The notes under the pieces are model-generated. The model was given only the letters and a program-made list of their open reading frames with translations, searched no databases and had not been told where the DNA came from. Shown one piece after another: positions 50,001 through 61,490 of a stretch of DNA of 64,000 nucleotides. The DNA is taken from NCBI GenBank assembly GCA_032871835.1, contig CM065301.1:76230069-76294068 (forward strand), in the 5' to 3' direction. Source of the stretch: Dipteronia dyeriana (Eukaryota; Streptophyta; Magnoliopsida; Sapindales; Sapindaceae). Numbering within the stretch: position 1 is the first letter of the stretch; every line of letters begins with the position of its first letter. The translations under genes were made by a program, and so were the position numbers.

Positions 50001-53000
50001 ACTTTACCTTTAAACACTTTCCTCACCAAATCATCAACATCCTTCCATCAAACCTTCACCATACCACCAAATCCATCCCAAATCACTAGCCATCTGCCTA
50101 GATCCATCATCAAGCCACCATCTTGGAGTAAAGGAATTGGAGGAGAGAAGCACGAGAAGAAGATTGTAAGTTTGAAGAAGAGAGAGCTCTCCATCATTAG
50201 TTTTCTTTATATCTCTTTCTCTTTTCATTCTTGTATTGGCTATGTTTAAATTGTTCTTTATATTTTGTTTGGCTTTAAGTTGTAATATGAACTAAATCTC
50301 TTGAGTTAAGTTCGAGATGAAACTCAATTCATGACTATCTAAATACAGACCTCCAATTTTATCTATGCTTGTTTGTATTGTTGAATAAAATTTGCATGTG
50401 CTTAATGCTTTTGAGTTCTTAGCTATCACTTAAATGTTATTTTTGTGGTTGTGTGATGGACTGAGAGGGGAAGCACACCACATGTTCGATAAAATGTTAC
50501 ATACAAGTGTAGTAAGGTAGAGATACATGAGGCTAGCTTGTAGGATTATGTAATTTGGATAATCATCAAGAGATAAGTTATTGGTATGTATGAGTATGGT
50601 TTTTATTGCTTGAGAGAGTGTAGAGATTATTTTATGGTCACACGAATCTACAACATTCACTTGCATAATCACATTTAAACACTTTCTTCGCCAAATAATC
50701 AACATCCTTCCATCAAACCTTCACCATACCACTAAATCCATCCCAAATCACTAGCCATCTGCCTAGATCCATCATCAAGCCACCATCTTGGAGTAAAGGA
50801 ATTGGAGGAGAGAAGCACGAGAAAAAGATTGCAAGTTTGAAGAAGAGAGAGCTCTCCATCATTAGTTCTCTTTATATCTCTCTCTTTTCATTCTTGTATT
50901 GGCTATGTTTAAATTGTTCTTTATATTTTGTTTGGCTTTAAATTGTAATATGAACTAAATCTCTTGAGTTAAGGTCAAGATGAAACTCAATCCATGACTA
51001 TCTAAATACAGACCTCCAATTTTATCTATGCTTGTTTGTATTGTTGAATAAAATTTGCATGTGCTTAATGATTTTGAGTTCTTAGCTATCACTTAAATGT
51101 TATTTTTGTGGTTCTGTGATGGACTAAGAGGGGAAGCACACCACATGTTCGATAAAATGTTACATACAAGTCTAGTAAGGTAGAGATATGCGAGGCTAGC
51201 TTGTAGGATTATGTAATTTGGATAATCATCAAGAGATAAGTTATTGGTATTGGTATGTATGAGTATGGTCTTTATTGCTTGAGAGAGTGTAGAGATTATT
51301 TTAGGGTCACACGAATCTACAACATTCACTTGCATAATTGGGTTTAGTTTGTGGGTCTAGAATAAAGATAGGATTAGTTGGGTGGATTCTAAGCCTTAGG
51401 GATTTTCTCTTATAAGTTACAACTTCTTCTTGCGTTCGTGTGTTTTTAATCTCATAGTTTGCATATTTAGTTGAATTAGAGTAGTCTAGTGTCTAAATTG
51501 GTAAATACAATCTCTTAGTATTGGTCAAATAGTAATTTAGCCAATTAATTTCAGTAATCAACTTTTCAATTCTCGTGGGAACGAATCTTATTTACATTGT
51601 ACTACACTCTACGGCCTCATACGATTGCGCGTGTCCCTATTTTGGAGTGGTCAAAGGGGTCCGTCAAGGGTGATGATCTTGTTTTTCTGCTTTTAATCCT
51701 ATCCTATATTGTACCAAACACAATATTACTCTATTTTTAATCATATTCTATGTTACACCAAACATAGAATAATATTAAAATTAATCAAATCATATCCTAT
51801 CTTTTCTCATAAAAATAATCATATCATATCTCAGTAACCCACATATCAAACGGGGCATTTAGGAAAAAAGTTTACAAAAATAATAAAAACGGTGATGCAT
51901 GACAAAAATAGACCATCCTTTTTTAACAGGCTAAAAAGGGGTGTTTCCTCTAGAGACTTGTAACAATTGGGTAACTAATGCACATCGAATAAACAAACAT
52001 AGAAAACCTGAGCAAATGAATTGTTTAAAAATGCAATTTAAGTTTTGAAGAATTGTTTACCGGCTGCAGCTTGAGAAAGCACCCAATTATCATCATAGGG
52101 GACTTGCCACACAACATAACCAAGCAGATTCCTCTTCTTGGCATATGAAACCTTGATTTTAACAACCTCAAAATCATCGAAACCGATCCAAGATGTCCCA
52201 ATTGAGCAGTAATTCACCACATAAGTCGCGTTGTACGTAACTTTAGCTCCATATCTTGTAATGTAATCCTTGATTTCCTTAAAGCTCATGTTTCCCTCCT
52301 CTGTAATGGCCGGTCCACTTGCTGGTGCACCAATACTATTGTTTGCGGGGTTTACAAGTGTCCACGCATAGCCATAGAAAGGTAACGATAAAACTATCTT
52401 ATCTGCCGATAAGCCTCCATCAATCCATGTCCCAATACCATAATCAGCATTAGTAGTACTGCTTGGATCATACAGAGCTGCTTGAGCTCCTGTAAAGTTT
52501 GACCAAGTAGGCATGTAAAAATCATAAGCCATAACATGAACCCAATTCAAGCAGTGTTGTATAGAGTCAATTGGAAAACTTGCCGAGTCCAGATTTGGTG
52601 AATATTGAACAGCTGCAGTCAAAATCAGTCGCGTTTGGCTAGAGTTTCTTGACTCTAAATCAATAGCACCCTTCCATTCTTGGAAGAGGACACCCATGTT
52701 AGACATATCTGTGCTCGTGTTCGCAGAAACCCAACTGAGGTCTAGGCCTTGAAAGCCATAAAGTCTGGCTAATTTTATAGAAGAGTCTATGAAAGATTTT
52801 CTATAAGAAGAATTGCTCACCATTGAAGAAAGAGTTGAATAGCTTTCATCTCCACCTCCAATGGACAGGAGAGTAGTGACTGATGGGTTCTTTTGTTTGA
52901 CTGTTTGTGTGAAGTGGGAGAAATGTTTTTCATCAGAAGCTGAAGGGGAGAGCTGATAGGAGGTGCTATTGACAGGAGCAAAAGCGCAAACAAGATGAGT

Positions 53001-53153
53001 AAACAGAGCAGAATTTATGTTGGAAACAGGGAACTCGCTTCCTGAAAGCCAGTAACCGGCTTTAATCCAACTTTGACCTTTTGTAAGCCGAAATTCTAGA
53101 CACAGTAGAATATGGAAGACAACGATGAAAATTTTGGACACCATTGAAGACAA
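47051..53153 (-). CDS. CHRK1-like: GH18 (class V chitinase-like) receptor-like kinase, CHRK1 type
   Basis: Seven exons join in frame: 53153-52061, 48716-48576, 48488-48310, 48237-48027, 47929-47692, 47593-47443, 47359-47051, giving a predicted 773 residues. Residues 1-26 are a signal peptide. 27-365 is a GH18 fold with LLSIGGG (96-102) and VMAYD (207-211). The catalytic block DGxDxDxE reads Q135-G-L-D138-L-S140-W-V142, so the acid Glu and two Asp are gone. A membrane helix spans about 378-401. The kinase has GEGGYG (462-467), Lys483, Glu499, HRDLKASN (578-585), DFG (598-600) and PPEY. All splice sites are GT-AG and no lesion is seen. Tobacco CHRK1 has the same architecture and also lacks the catalytic Glu. 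A chitin-related or cell-wall signal receptor is an inference. Confidence 0.93.
48717..52060 (-). other. Intron 1 of the GH18 receptor kinase
   Basis: A 3.3 kb phase-1 intron between donor GTAAAC (52060) and acceptor TTTTCAG (48717), separating the GH18 exon from the membrane-helix exon. It is swollen by repeat DNA: a tandem duplication at 50009-51339 and retroelement-LTR-like sequence at about 49560-49900 and 51400-51660. The other introns of the gene are only about 70-130 bases. It holds no exon I can recognise. Confidence 0.8.
50009..51339. repeat. Tandem duplication of a 665-base unit in the receptor-kinase intron
   Basis: Copy A 50009-50673 and copy B 50674-51339 are almost identical, for example CCATCTTGGAGTAAAGGAAT at about 50121 and 50786 and the TTCTTGTATTGGCTATG stretch in both. 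The few differences include a short TTGGTA insertion in copy B and a duplicated CT in copy A. The high identity suggests a recent event. Confidence 0.92.
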
Positions 53154-53345
53154 ACGGCGGCTTGAACTTGAAGCCTTTGGTGAATTTCAAACAACAAAAC
53201 TATATAGAAACTCATTCACTGCCAAAAGCAAAAAAGAGAATATCACCAATCTTCTTGTTCTTGACGCCTAAAACTTGGGTGCATCATCTCTCGTTCTTGA
53301 CCAACAAAAAAAAACTTTTTTTTTCTGAGGACTATTGATTTGACT
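53154..53345 (-). promoter_or_regulatory. Core promoter of the GH18 receptor kinase
   Basis: On the minus strand a TATA box (CTATATAG) lies at 53207-53200, about 50 bases before the start codon, so the leader would be short. TTGAC cores, the binding site of WRKY factors, occur on the plus strand at 53261 (TTGACG), 53297 (TTGACC) and 53340 (TTGACT); the last two fit the full W-box. WRKY control is common for defence receptors; here it is inferred from motifs only. Confidence 0.5.
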
Positions 53346-54687
53346 AATGCTGCTGACCTCAGTGTTATTTAGAATGCAAATATATTTCATTATCACTTGT
53401 TATTTGAATCTAACGATTGAAATCTAATACTTAGATAATACTAATTAAACCATGTATTGTAAATATAACTTTTGCCTATTAAACTGCTGAGTCTCTACCA
53501 AAACAAAAAATGTCTAACGAACTACTTTCATAATTGTCATATAATTACAGTTGGAAATGAATAAAAATACAATACCACATTTCCGATTGTCAAACGACCG
53601 TCGAAAATAGTTGAATAATTATTCTCATTTTCGACAGTAATTTTGTACTGTTTGAGATGAATAAAAATGTAAAATCACAGTTCCAACAGCCTAATGACCG
53701 TCAGAAAGTAATAAAAAGTAATGGCCGTTGGAAACAGTCCACGGTTCTGACGGCACAAAAGTGCTAACGGAAATAGTCGAATAAGCCGTTAATATTACCT
53801 ATGTTTCTGATGACATAAAAAGTGTTGTCAAAAATACTCAAATTTAAATCGAATTAATTTAAAGGGCTATTATATTGTCGAAAATGTAGCATTATTTTCT
53901 ACATTATTTGTTTTGGTATTTTCATGGAAAAATAATTAATTTATTATTATAATATTAATTAATAAATTATAATAGAATGTACGTGATAATTTATACACTA
54001 CAATGAAAAAAATGTGACTTGTAGATTAATATTTTAAATGTATCAATGTATATGTTACATTTTTTATTTATCACTACATTTTTTAATGAAATCACTATGT
54101 CAAACTTTTTGTCAATTTTTTTGATTTACTTTTGAATTTTTCAAATAATATGTCATAGATAATGTAAAAAAAAAATACTTAAAATTTATGACAATTACTT
54201 TAAGAAAATTATACAATAGGGAGCAGACTTTAGGGACAAAATAATGGTACTAGTCTACTTTAGGATACATCTTACTAAATTAACTAAATAAAAAAATGGT
54301 AAAATTATTGGTAATTACAAGAACATTTAGTTATTTTTAATTATGTTTAGTGACACTATTATATCTGTTTTTTTTTATAAAAAAATCTATTTTTTTTAAT
54401 ATCTTTGTTTATCCTACAAAATAATTATAAATTTTAGTAAAATAAGTTTAAATTACTAATTTATAAAAAATATTATTTTTTTAGTAAAATCTTGATTATA
54501 AAAATCAAATCAATAAGGATATAATCTACATTTCCTATTTAAAGATAAAGTAGTAGTAAAATGTAATTTTCTGTTGGAAAGGAGAAATATTTTAATAAAT
54601 ATTATTTTAAAAAATAATATCAATAGTTATATTTAAATTGTATACAAAATATATGTTTAATTAGATAGTATGTAAACATATCAATAA

Positions 54688-54726
<39 letters not shown>

Positions 54727-55936
54727 CAAAACATATCGGATATAAAATTATAACAAAAAGGTAAGATTAACTTTTACTATCAGGAGTTCGAATTATAGAA
54801 AATGCACGGAGTTTAATGTAGTTCCAATTGGGTCTGTGTGGGCCGTGAGGTGGTGCCTATCAAGTCTATATTATATCATTTTTTTTATATCATTTAACTA
54901 TTACCGAAGATATTTTCATTTTTTCCGACGGCCGAAGATATTTTCAATTTTTCCGACGGCCATGATCGTCGGAAATGGTAGTATTTGTGACGGCTCGATG
55001 GTAAATGGTTAGTTGTGACGAGCGTATTTGTGATGGTCTCTGACAAAGCTGTCGGAAAAGCATATTTACGATGGGAAATCTTATTTTCTAACAGCATTTA
55101 GCCCTCACAAAAGACCATTTTATTATAATATGGTGGGAGTTGCATTCTGATTTTAAAGTCCAATCTCGCTAGGTCTCGGTAAACTTCTGACCGACAATGG
55201 TATCAACTTAAAAAAAAAGTTGGGATATGTGTGTTAAAGTGTTTTATATCATTGTTTGGTCATTTATCATATACCTTAAGCTATTGGGTCTAGTGGTTAC
55301 TGTTGTGAAAATTGTCAAGACACGGATAAAATAGACAAAATAAAAACAAAGCGGAACAAGAGAACTTTACGTGGTTCACAAAAAGACTTATTTTCCAAAA
55401 ATTCTATAACCATATATTTATAATATGGGTAGAGACAAAATAAGAATATAATATCAAATGAGGTTACTGACTAAATTAAGCCAGATATTAACCATTACTA
55501 TTATGCAAGAAAGTAAATATCATTTTCAATAAAAACATCTGGGTCAAAAAATTTAAAACTTGTATGAAACAATTGGAAATATCAACAATATCTTCAAAAT
55601 TGGGAAATTAAAGGATAATTTTTTATATACGTCCACCCAAAATAAGAAAAATATCAGAGACATTTCGGTTAAAGTACCAATATTTACTTCATGGCAAACA
55701 TGGTACTGGAACTTGGTTTGATCCAAGATTTTTTTCGAATCAACCCACATGCATCTATTTCTATATGAGTAATGTCAGATATCACGCCTAAAATCACAAC
55801 ACATATGGCAGTTGAGGTGTCAGTTAGTAAGTGGATACATGTTAATATGATTTATCTCACTTATCTATGTATCCACTCACCAATTGATACCTCAATTGTC
55901 ACATGTATTGTGATAGAAGAGTTGTGATTTTATGTG
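53346..55936. other. Repeat-rich intergenic DNA with GACGG/CCGTC motifs
   Basis: Two blocks, about 53580-53830 and 54905-55080, are rich in GACGGC, CCGTCGGAA and TTTCCGACGG motifs on both strands, as in the subterminal regions of plant CACTA (En/Spm) transposons. The span between them is AT-rich and includes CACTACA at 53997 and 54073. I could not define ends or a target duplication. 55130-55930 has no gene; parts resemble retroelement LTR DNA (ACGTGGTTCACAAAAAG near 55371). Confidence 0.4.
54690..54724. repeat. AT dinucleotide microsatellite
   Basis: About 17 AT units. Confidence 0.92.
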
Positions 55937-56658
55937 TGTTGACGGTGATTTTTGGATCGTGTAGGATTGATCACGCATCTAACAGGTTTTTATAGATTGT
56001 TGAAGAGGTAATGAGAAAGATAGAAAAAGAAGAAAAATATGCACACATAAGTTTACGTGGTAAAACCCCAAGGTGGGGAAACGTCCACAGTTGCCGGTGA
56101 TGGTGAGATAAAATTCACTAAAATGTAATAATTACACACTCAATCTCTCATTCTTTTTCGTATCTCTCTCTCTTGTATATTTTATATGTGTTCTCGTATA
56201 TGTCTCTCGTTATGTATCTTTTACAATGAGATTACGGGTTTATTTATATGTGTATAGAACCCTAAACCTTGCTACACAAATAAGGAAAGGTGATAGTGTT
56301 TAATTAGAACTGGTTACTTGTTGAAGTCGTCTTTATCTTCTTTCCTGTTTTGGAGTTTATCCTTCTGGAAGCTTTGAGTTCTTTCCTGAATAGAATTCTC
56401 TGATACTGAAGAGGAAATAGATATATTTCCTTATTGGAGTACGACTCTAGATTCTTTGTTTAAGTAAAACAATTCTTCTTCGTATTTGAGTCGTAGTTGC
56501 CTTTAATATCTCCCATACGTTATCCAACTGACCTATTGTCTGATTCCGATCAGACTTCTTTTATCCCTATCGGATGGTCCCGACCAAGTCCTCTCTACCC
56601 GATCAGCTAGTTTCCCCGACCAGCTATTTGTGCCCGATCGATTAACTTCCCTATAACA
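55937..56658 (-). repeat. Solo LTR, inverted relative to the neighbouring element
   Basis: 722 bases, read on the minus strand from TGTTATAGGGA to CACCGTCAACA. Perfect ATGTG target duplications lie at 55932-55936 and 56659-56663, so it is a separate insertion reduced to one LTR by recombination. It belongs to the same family as the LTRs at 56716-57545 and 60330-61175, but lacks about 120 bases after its first 11. Confidence 0.9.
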
Positions 56659-56715
56659 ATGTGTAATATCTATCATTACTCTTTCTATATTTATTATATA
56701 ATCTGTATTAGGAAT

Positions 56716-57545
56716 TGTTATGGGGATTTTTTGATAGCATGACAAGTCAGCATGATTAGATATGCTATGTCATGAGATTCAGAAAAGATCAACTCAAGGC
56801 AATTAATAAATAATCTCAAAGCCAAGTAAAGATTACCCAAGATGGTCAGGGAAGCTAACCGATCGGGTACAAATAACCCGGTTGGAAAAACTAGCTGATC
56901 GGATAGAGAGGACTTGGTCGGGACCATCCGATCGGGATAAAAGAAGTCTGATCGGGATCAGACAATTGGTGAGAGATATTAACGGCAACTACGACTCAAA
57001 TACGAAGAAGAATTATCTTACTTAAATAATGAATCTAGAGTCGTACTTCAATAAGGAAATATCCTCTTCAGTAACAGAGAATCTTATTCAAGAAAGAACT
57101 CAAAGCTTCCAAAAGGATAAACTCCAAAACAGGAAAGAAGACAAAGACGACTTCAACAAGTAACCGGTTCTAATTAAACACTATCACATTTCCTTATTTG
57201 TGTAACAATTATTAGGGTTCTATACACATATAAATAGACTCATAATCTCATTGTAAAAGATATATAACGACAGATAGACAACAACACATAGAAAAATATA
57301 CAAAGAAAGAGAGAGAGATACATCAAAAAAGAAGAGATTGAGTGTGTAATCATTATACTACAGTGAATTTCTTCTCGCCGTCACCGGTAACCCTTGGATG
57401 TTTCCCCGCCTTAGGGTTTTACCACGTAAACTTATGTGTGCATGTTTTTCATCTTTTTCTATCTTTCTCATTACCTCTTCAACAATCTATAAAAACTTGT
57501 TAGACACGTGATCAATCCTACATGATCCAAAAATCACCGTCAATA
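56716..57545 (+). repeat. 5' LTR of the gag-only gypsy element
   Basis: Starts TGTTATGGGGATT and ends CACCGTCAATA. Compared with the solo LTR end CACCGTCAACA, the last dinucleotide has decayed from CA to TA. Confidence 0.9.
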
Positions 57546-57743
57546 ACTGACGCTAGAAGAAAGGGGTAGAACTCAACTTTGAGGAACCAACATAAATAGA
57601 AAAAATAACGAGATACTCTAGCAAACCCAAAAAAAAAAGAATGGTGCTAGAGGTGGATTATCTATTTTATCAGTATCAGAGTATACGCAAATGAGCAAAT
57701 TCAAGAACAGAGTTCTAAAAAAAAAAAAATTCAAAGCAGCAAC

Positions 57744-59413
57744 ATGGCAAACAACAGAGATGGAAGCCAGACACCAAATAATACTGATACCCAACATGCA
57801 GGTAACAATCCTAACCCGATAAATGCCAATACTGTTGAAGGAAGCCTACCCTCAGTGACTCCAACTCTAACTGGCCAGTCTACAATGACTTCCATAAACA
57901 CTCATTCAATAATTTCCTTAGATGCATTCCAACATGTCCAAGAGTCCCTATTGAGAGTCATTGAAAGCGCCACTAGATAAGGAATCAATATAACAGCAAC
58001 TGCAAATCTAACATTGTCATATCAGTTGTCCACACCTATAGTGGCTCGAGACTCTAAGATATGTTCTGAAATAATGAACGTGACCCTAGGCACACCCTTT
58101 AAGTCTAGTAGAGAATGAGCAGTCCACCATGGAAATGGGGAGGGGAGCAACCTCAAATGAGAGATGAAGGAATTATCAGACAAGGAAGCAAGATCGATAT
58201 CAAGCGAACCTTGAGTCAGATGAAATCCGTAGAAGTGTTTAGAGGCAGGATCGATCTAACTCTTTAGATGACAACGACCAAACACCTTGTAGAACACATC
58301 GAAGGGCCAAGTCCCCACTAGGATTCCAACATGGGCACACCGACCATCAGCGATCGGGAATGGATAATGAGCCAGGAGATTAGCAAGATCTTCTGATACA
58401 GAAATTAACCCAGAAGGTTGAAGCATTAGAACGTCACCAGGGGCTTAAATATTTACTGGACGATGATTCTGAAAGCCCATTCGTGAACATCATTCTTCAA
58501 ACCCAGTTCCCGAAAAGATTAAGAATGCCTCAGGTCGAATAATTTAAAGCAAACAAAGATCCAAAAGAACACGTGAGACGTTTTCAAAGTGCGATGACAG
58601 AGTATGCTTACAATGACCCATTGTCATGCTTGACGTTCCCTCAAACACTTAGGGATTTAGGGTCTAGGTGGTTTGGAAGGCTCTTTCAGGGAACAATCAA
58701 GAATTTTTGTGAATTAACCCAGGCGTTTTTACGACAGTTCTTGGGGAACATACAAAAAAGGAAGTCGATAGCTCCCCTCGCCACCCTCAAACAAGGAAAG
58801 AATGAATCATTAGAAGATTACTTGGAAAGGTTCTCTCAGAAAGTGTCAGGGATCCATAATCCCAATGATGAGGCTGTAGTGTCCACCTTCACCAACAACC
58901 TACAGAAGGGTCAGCTTTCCTTTGATTTGAAGAGAAAGTGCCCAAATACATACGCCGACCTGATGGATGTGGTAGACAGTTATACGATGGCTAAAGAAGA
59001 TGAGCTAGCTCAAGGGGGTAGTTATGTACTCGGGGTGTCGTCCCGGGAAAAACAACATAAAGAACCAGAAGGGTGATCATCGGGAGAGTGACATGAGCAA
59101 TCATAGAAACAATCGGAACGATAAAAAGTTTCAAGGTCAGTATACTAACTATACTCCCCTCACCAAGAGACAAGAGGAAATCATGGCAATCGTTAAAGAC
59201 CAGAAGCTGGTCAAATATCCTCCTAGACAGTCAGTCTACGCTCGAAGAGACACGATAAAATACTGTAGGTTTCATAAGAAAATTGATCATGACACATCAA
59301 AGTGCTACCAACTAAGAGACCATATCGAAACACTCATCAGGGAGGGTCACCTCAAAGATTTAATTCTCAAAAGGACAGATGATCAGCAGAAGGATCCCCA
59401 TCGGGATAGTTAG
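57744..59413 (+). pseudogene. Gypsy gag of the gag-only element
   Basis: 57744-57980 is an Asn/Thr-rich N-terminal frame (MANNRDGSQTPNN). 58573-59076 is the retrotransposon gag core (LTFPQTLRDLGSRWF, then FLRQFLGNIQKRKS and LKQGKNESLEDYLERF). In a shifted frame ending at 59413 there is a zinc-binding CRFHKKIDHDTSKC (about 59264-59305) followed by YQLRDHIETLIREGHL, as in the Gag of Tat/Athila-type gypsy elements. A frameshift near 59030-59076 and stops before 58573 break the protein. Capsid formation would now need Gag supplied in trans. Confidence 0.82.
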
Positions 59414-59770
59414 CCAATGGAAAATCAGGAAAGAAAGCGAGGTTCAAGCCGAGACAACGATGAAGGGATGGTCAACATTATCAGTTGAGAACCCTACACA
59501 AGCTCAAGGATGACGGAGCTTAGTCTTTAAAAAAAACTTCTCTTGAGAGAGATAGCTTAACTGCTTTCAATTTTTATGACATTTTTAGTTTGTTTTATGT
59601 TATTAGTCTTTCTAATTATTCTTTATTTTGATGTTGTTAATTTTCAGATCAATTAATAAAGAAGTCAATAATGGTGTTCGAATTTTTATAATAAACATAT
59701 TTGTCATCAAAGATAAACTTGTAGCACTAACACCAACCATGGTAGGTGTTAGTGCTCGAAAGGCTGAGAG

Positions 59771-60145
59771 GTCAGAAATTATCCTAGGTAAAAAGTCAGG
59801 ACACTGACCGAATTAAGACAGTAGGGAATTATCCTGAGTAAAGAGCCGGGATACCGACTAGTCCAATAAAAAAGACGGTCAGAAATTATCCTAGACAAAA
59901 AGTCGGGACACCGACTTAATTAAGACAATCGAGAATTATCCTAGGTGAAAAGTCAGGACACTGACCGGAGAATCAAAACTGTCAGGAATTATCATGGGCA
60001 AAGAGTCAGGACACCGACTGATCCAAATTAAGACAGTCAGGAATTATCCTAAGCAAGAAGCCGAGACACCGACTAGTCCAAAAAAATAGGAGTCAGGAAT
60101 TATCATGAGTAGAGAGCAAAGACACCGATTGGTCCAGCTACAAGG
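59771..60145 (+). repeat. Minisatellite, seven units of about 50-58 bases
   Basis: Units start at about 59771, 59821, 59878, 59928, 59981, 60036 and 60092 and share GTCAGGAATTATCCT, then AGTCAGGACACCGACT, with a variable tail. It lies between gag and the 3' LTR, the place where Tat-type gypsy elements often carry tandem repeats. The units differ by substitutions and small indels. Confidence 0.88.
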
Positions 60146-60329
60146 GAGCAAAAAAGAGTCAAAGACTGATCAGTTTAATAAGACACTTGATCAGTAAAAA
60201 AAAGTGATCATTTTAATAAGATACATGATCGAGTTAAAGCGATAAGTTCATAAGCGTCAAAAAATCAAATCTATTCAAATCTCTTTCGTTGAGTCGTTAA
60301 GAGCTTATCTCACGGATTTTAGGGGGTAC

Positions 60330-61175
60330 TGTTATAGGGATTTTTTGATAGCATGACAAGTCAGCATGATTAGATATGCCACTTCATGGGAGTCAGAAAA
60401 GATCAACTCAAGGCAATTAATAGATGATCTCAAGGCCAAGTCAATATTACCCAAGATGGTCGGAAAAACTAACCGATCGAACATAAATAACCTGGTCGGG
60501 AAAACTAGCCAATCGGGTAGAGAGGATTTGGTCAGGACCATCTGATTGGGATAAAAAAAAGTCCGATCGGGATCAGACAATTGGTCAATTGGATAACGCG
60601 TGGGAGATATTAAAGGCAATTACGACTCAAATACGAAGAAGAATTATCTTACTTAGACAATGAATCTAGAGTCGTACTTTAATAAGGAAATTTCTTCTTT
60701 AGTGTCAGAGAATCTTATTCAGGAAAGAACTCAAAGCTTCTAGAAGGATAAACTCCAAAACAGGAAAGAAGACAAAGACAACTTCAACAAGTAACCAGTT
60801 CTAATTAAACACTATCACCTTTCCTTATTTGTATAACAATGATTAGGGTTCTATACACATATAAATAGACCCATAATCTCATTATAAAAGATATATAACG
60901 ACAGATAGACAACAACACATAGAAAAAGATACAAAGAAAAAGAGATAGATACACTAAATAAGGAGAGATTGAGTGTATAATCATTATACTTTAATGAATT
61001 TCTTCTCGCCGTCACCGGCAACCGTGGATGTTTTCCCGCCTTGAGGTTTTACCACGTAAACTTATGTGTGCATGTTTTTCTTCTTTTTCTATCTTTCTCA
61101 TTACCTCTTCAACACTCTACAAAAACCTGTTAGATGCGTGATCAATCCTACACGATCCAAAAATCACCGTTAATA
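60330..61175 (+). repeat. 3' LTR of the gag-only gypsy element
   Basis: Starts TGTTATAGGGATT after the polypurine tract and ends CACCGTTAATA. It keeps the GATCGGG-rich block (about 60476-60580) also seen in the other two LTRs. Confidence 0.9.
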
Positions 61176-61490
61176 GGGATTGATACACATGTCAAGCCTA
61201 TTTGGATACGGTACACTATCAAGATTGCTGGTTCGGTATGTGCGTGTTAGAGAGTTTTATATCATTGTTATGGCCCATACCAAATAACTTTAGCTTTTAG
61301 GTTTAGTGGTTAGTTTGAGCTCTTATATAATGACTTAATTTTTTGGGTCTAATGTTTACTAACATAATAAGATAGTATTCCTGTTATATATTTTTGCTAC
61401 ACTTAGTATTTGTATTTGAGTTTGATCATTGTGTCACGTGGCGATGTAGTGTAGTTGTAACTGTCAGTCCCAACTAAAGTCACAAACGTA

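Larger units (their letters stand above)
56716..61175 (+). mobile_element. Gag-only Ty3/gypsy element (TR-GAG type)
   Basis: LTRs 56716-57545 (830 bases) and 60330-61175 (846 bases) start TGTTAT; flanking GGAAT (56711-56715) and GGGAT (61176-61180) look like a target duplication with one change. The interior begins with CTGACGCTAGAAGAAAGG at about 57547, a likely primer-binding region, and ends with the polypurine TTAGGGGGTAC at 60319-60329. Only gag is present in 2.8 kb; there is no protease, reverse transcriptase, RNase H or integrase. Short gag-only LTR elements are known in plants as TR-GAGs. Confidence 0.88.

Noticed and set aside
50430..51335. Two near-identical minus-strand frames (91 and 80 codons)
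   Set aside because: They are the same chance frame in the two units of the intronic tandem repeat.
52038..53153. Stand-alone chitinase gene ending at 52038
   Set aside because: The last residues are intron read-through: a GT donor at 52060 joins in phase to an exon coding a membrane helix and then a kinase.
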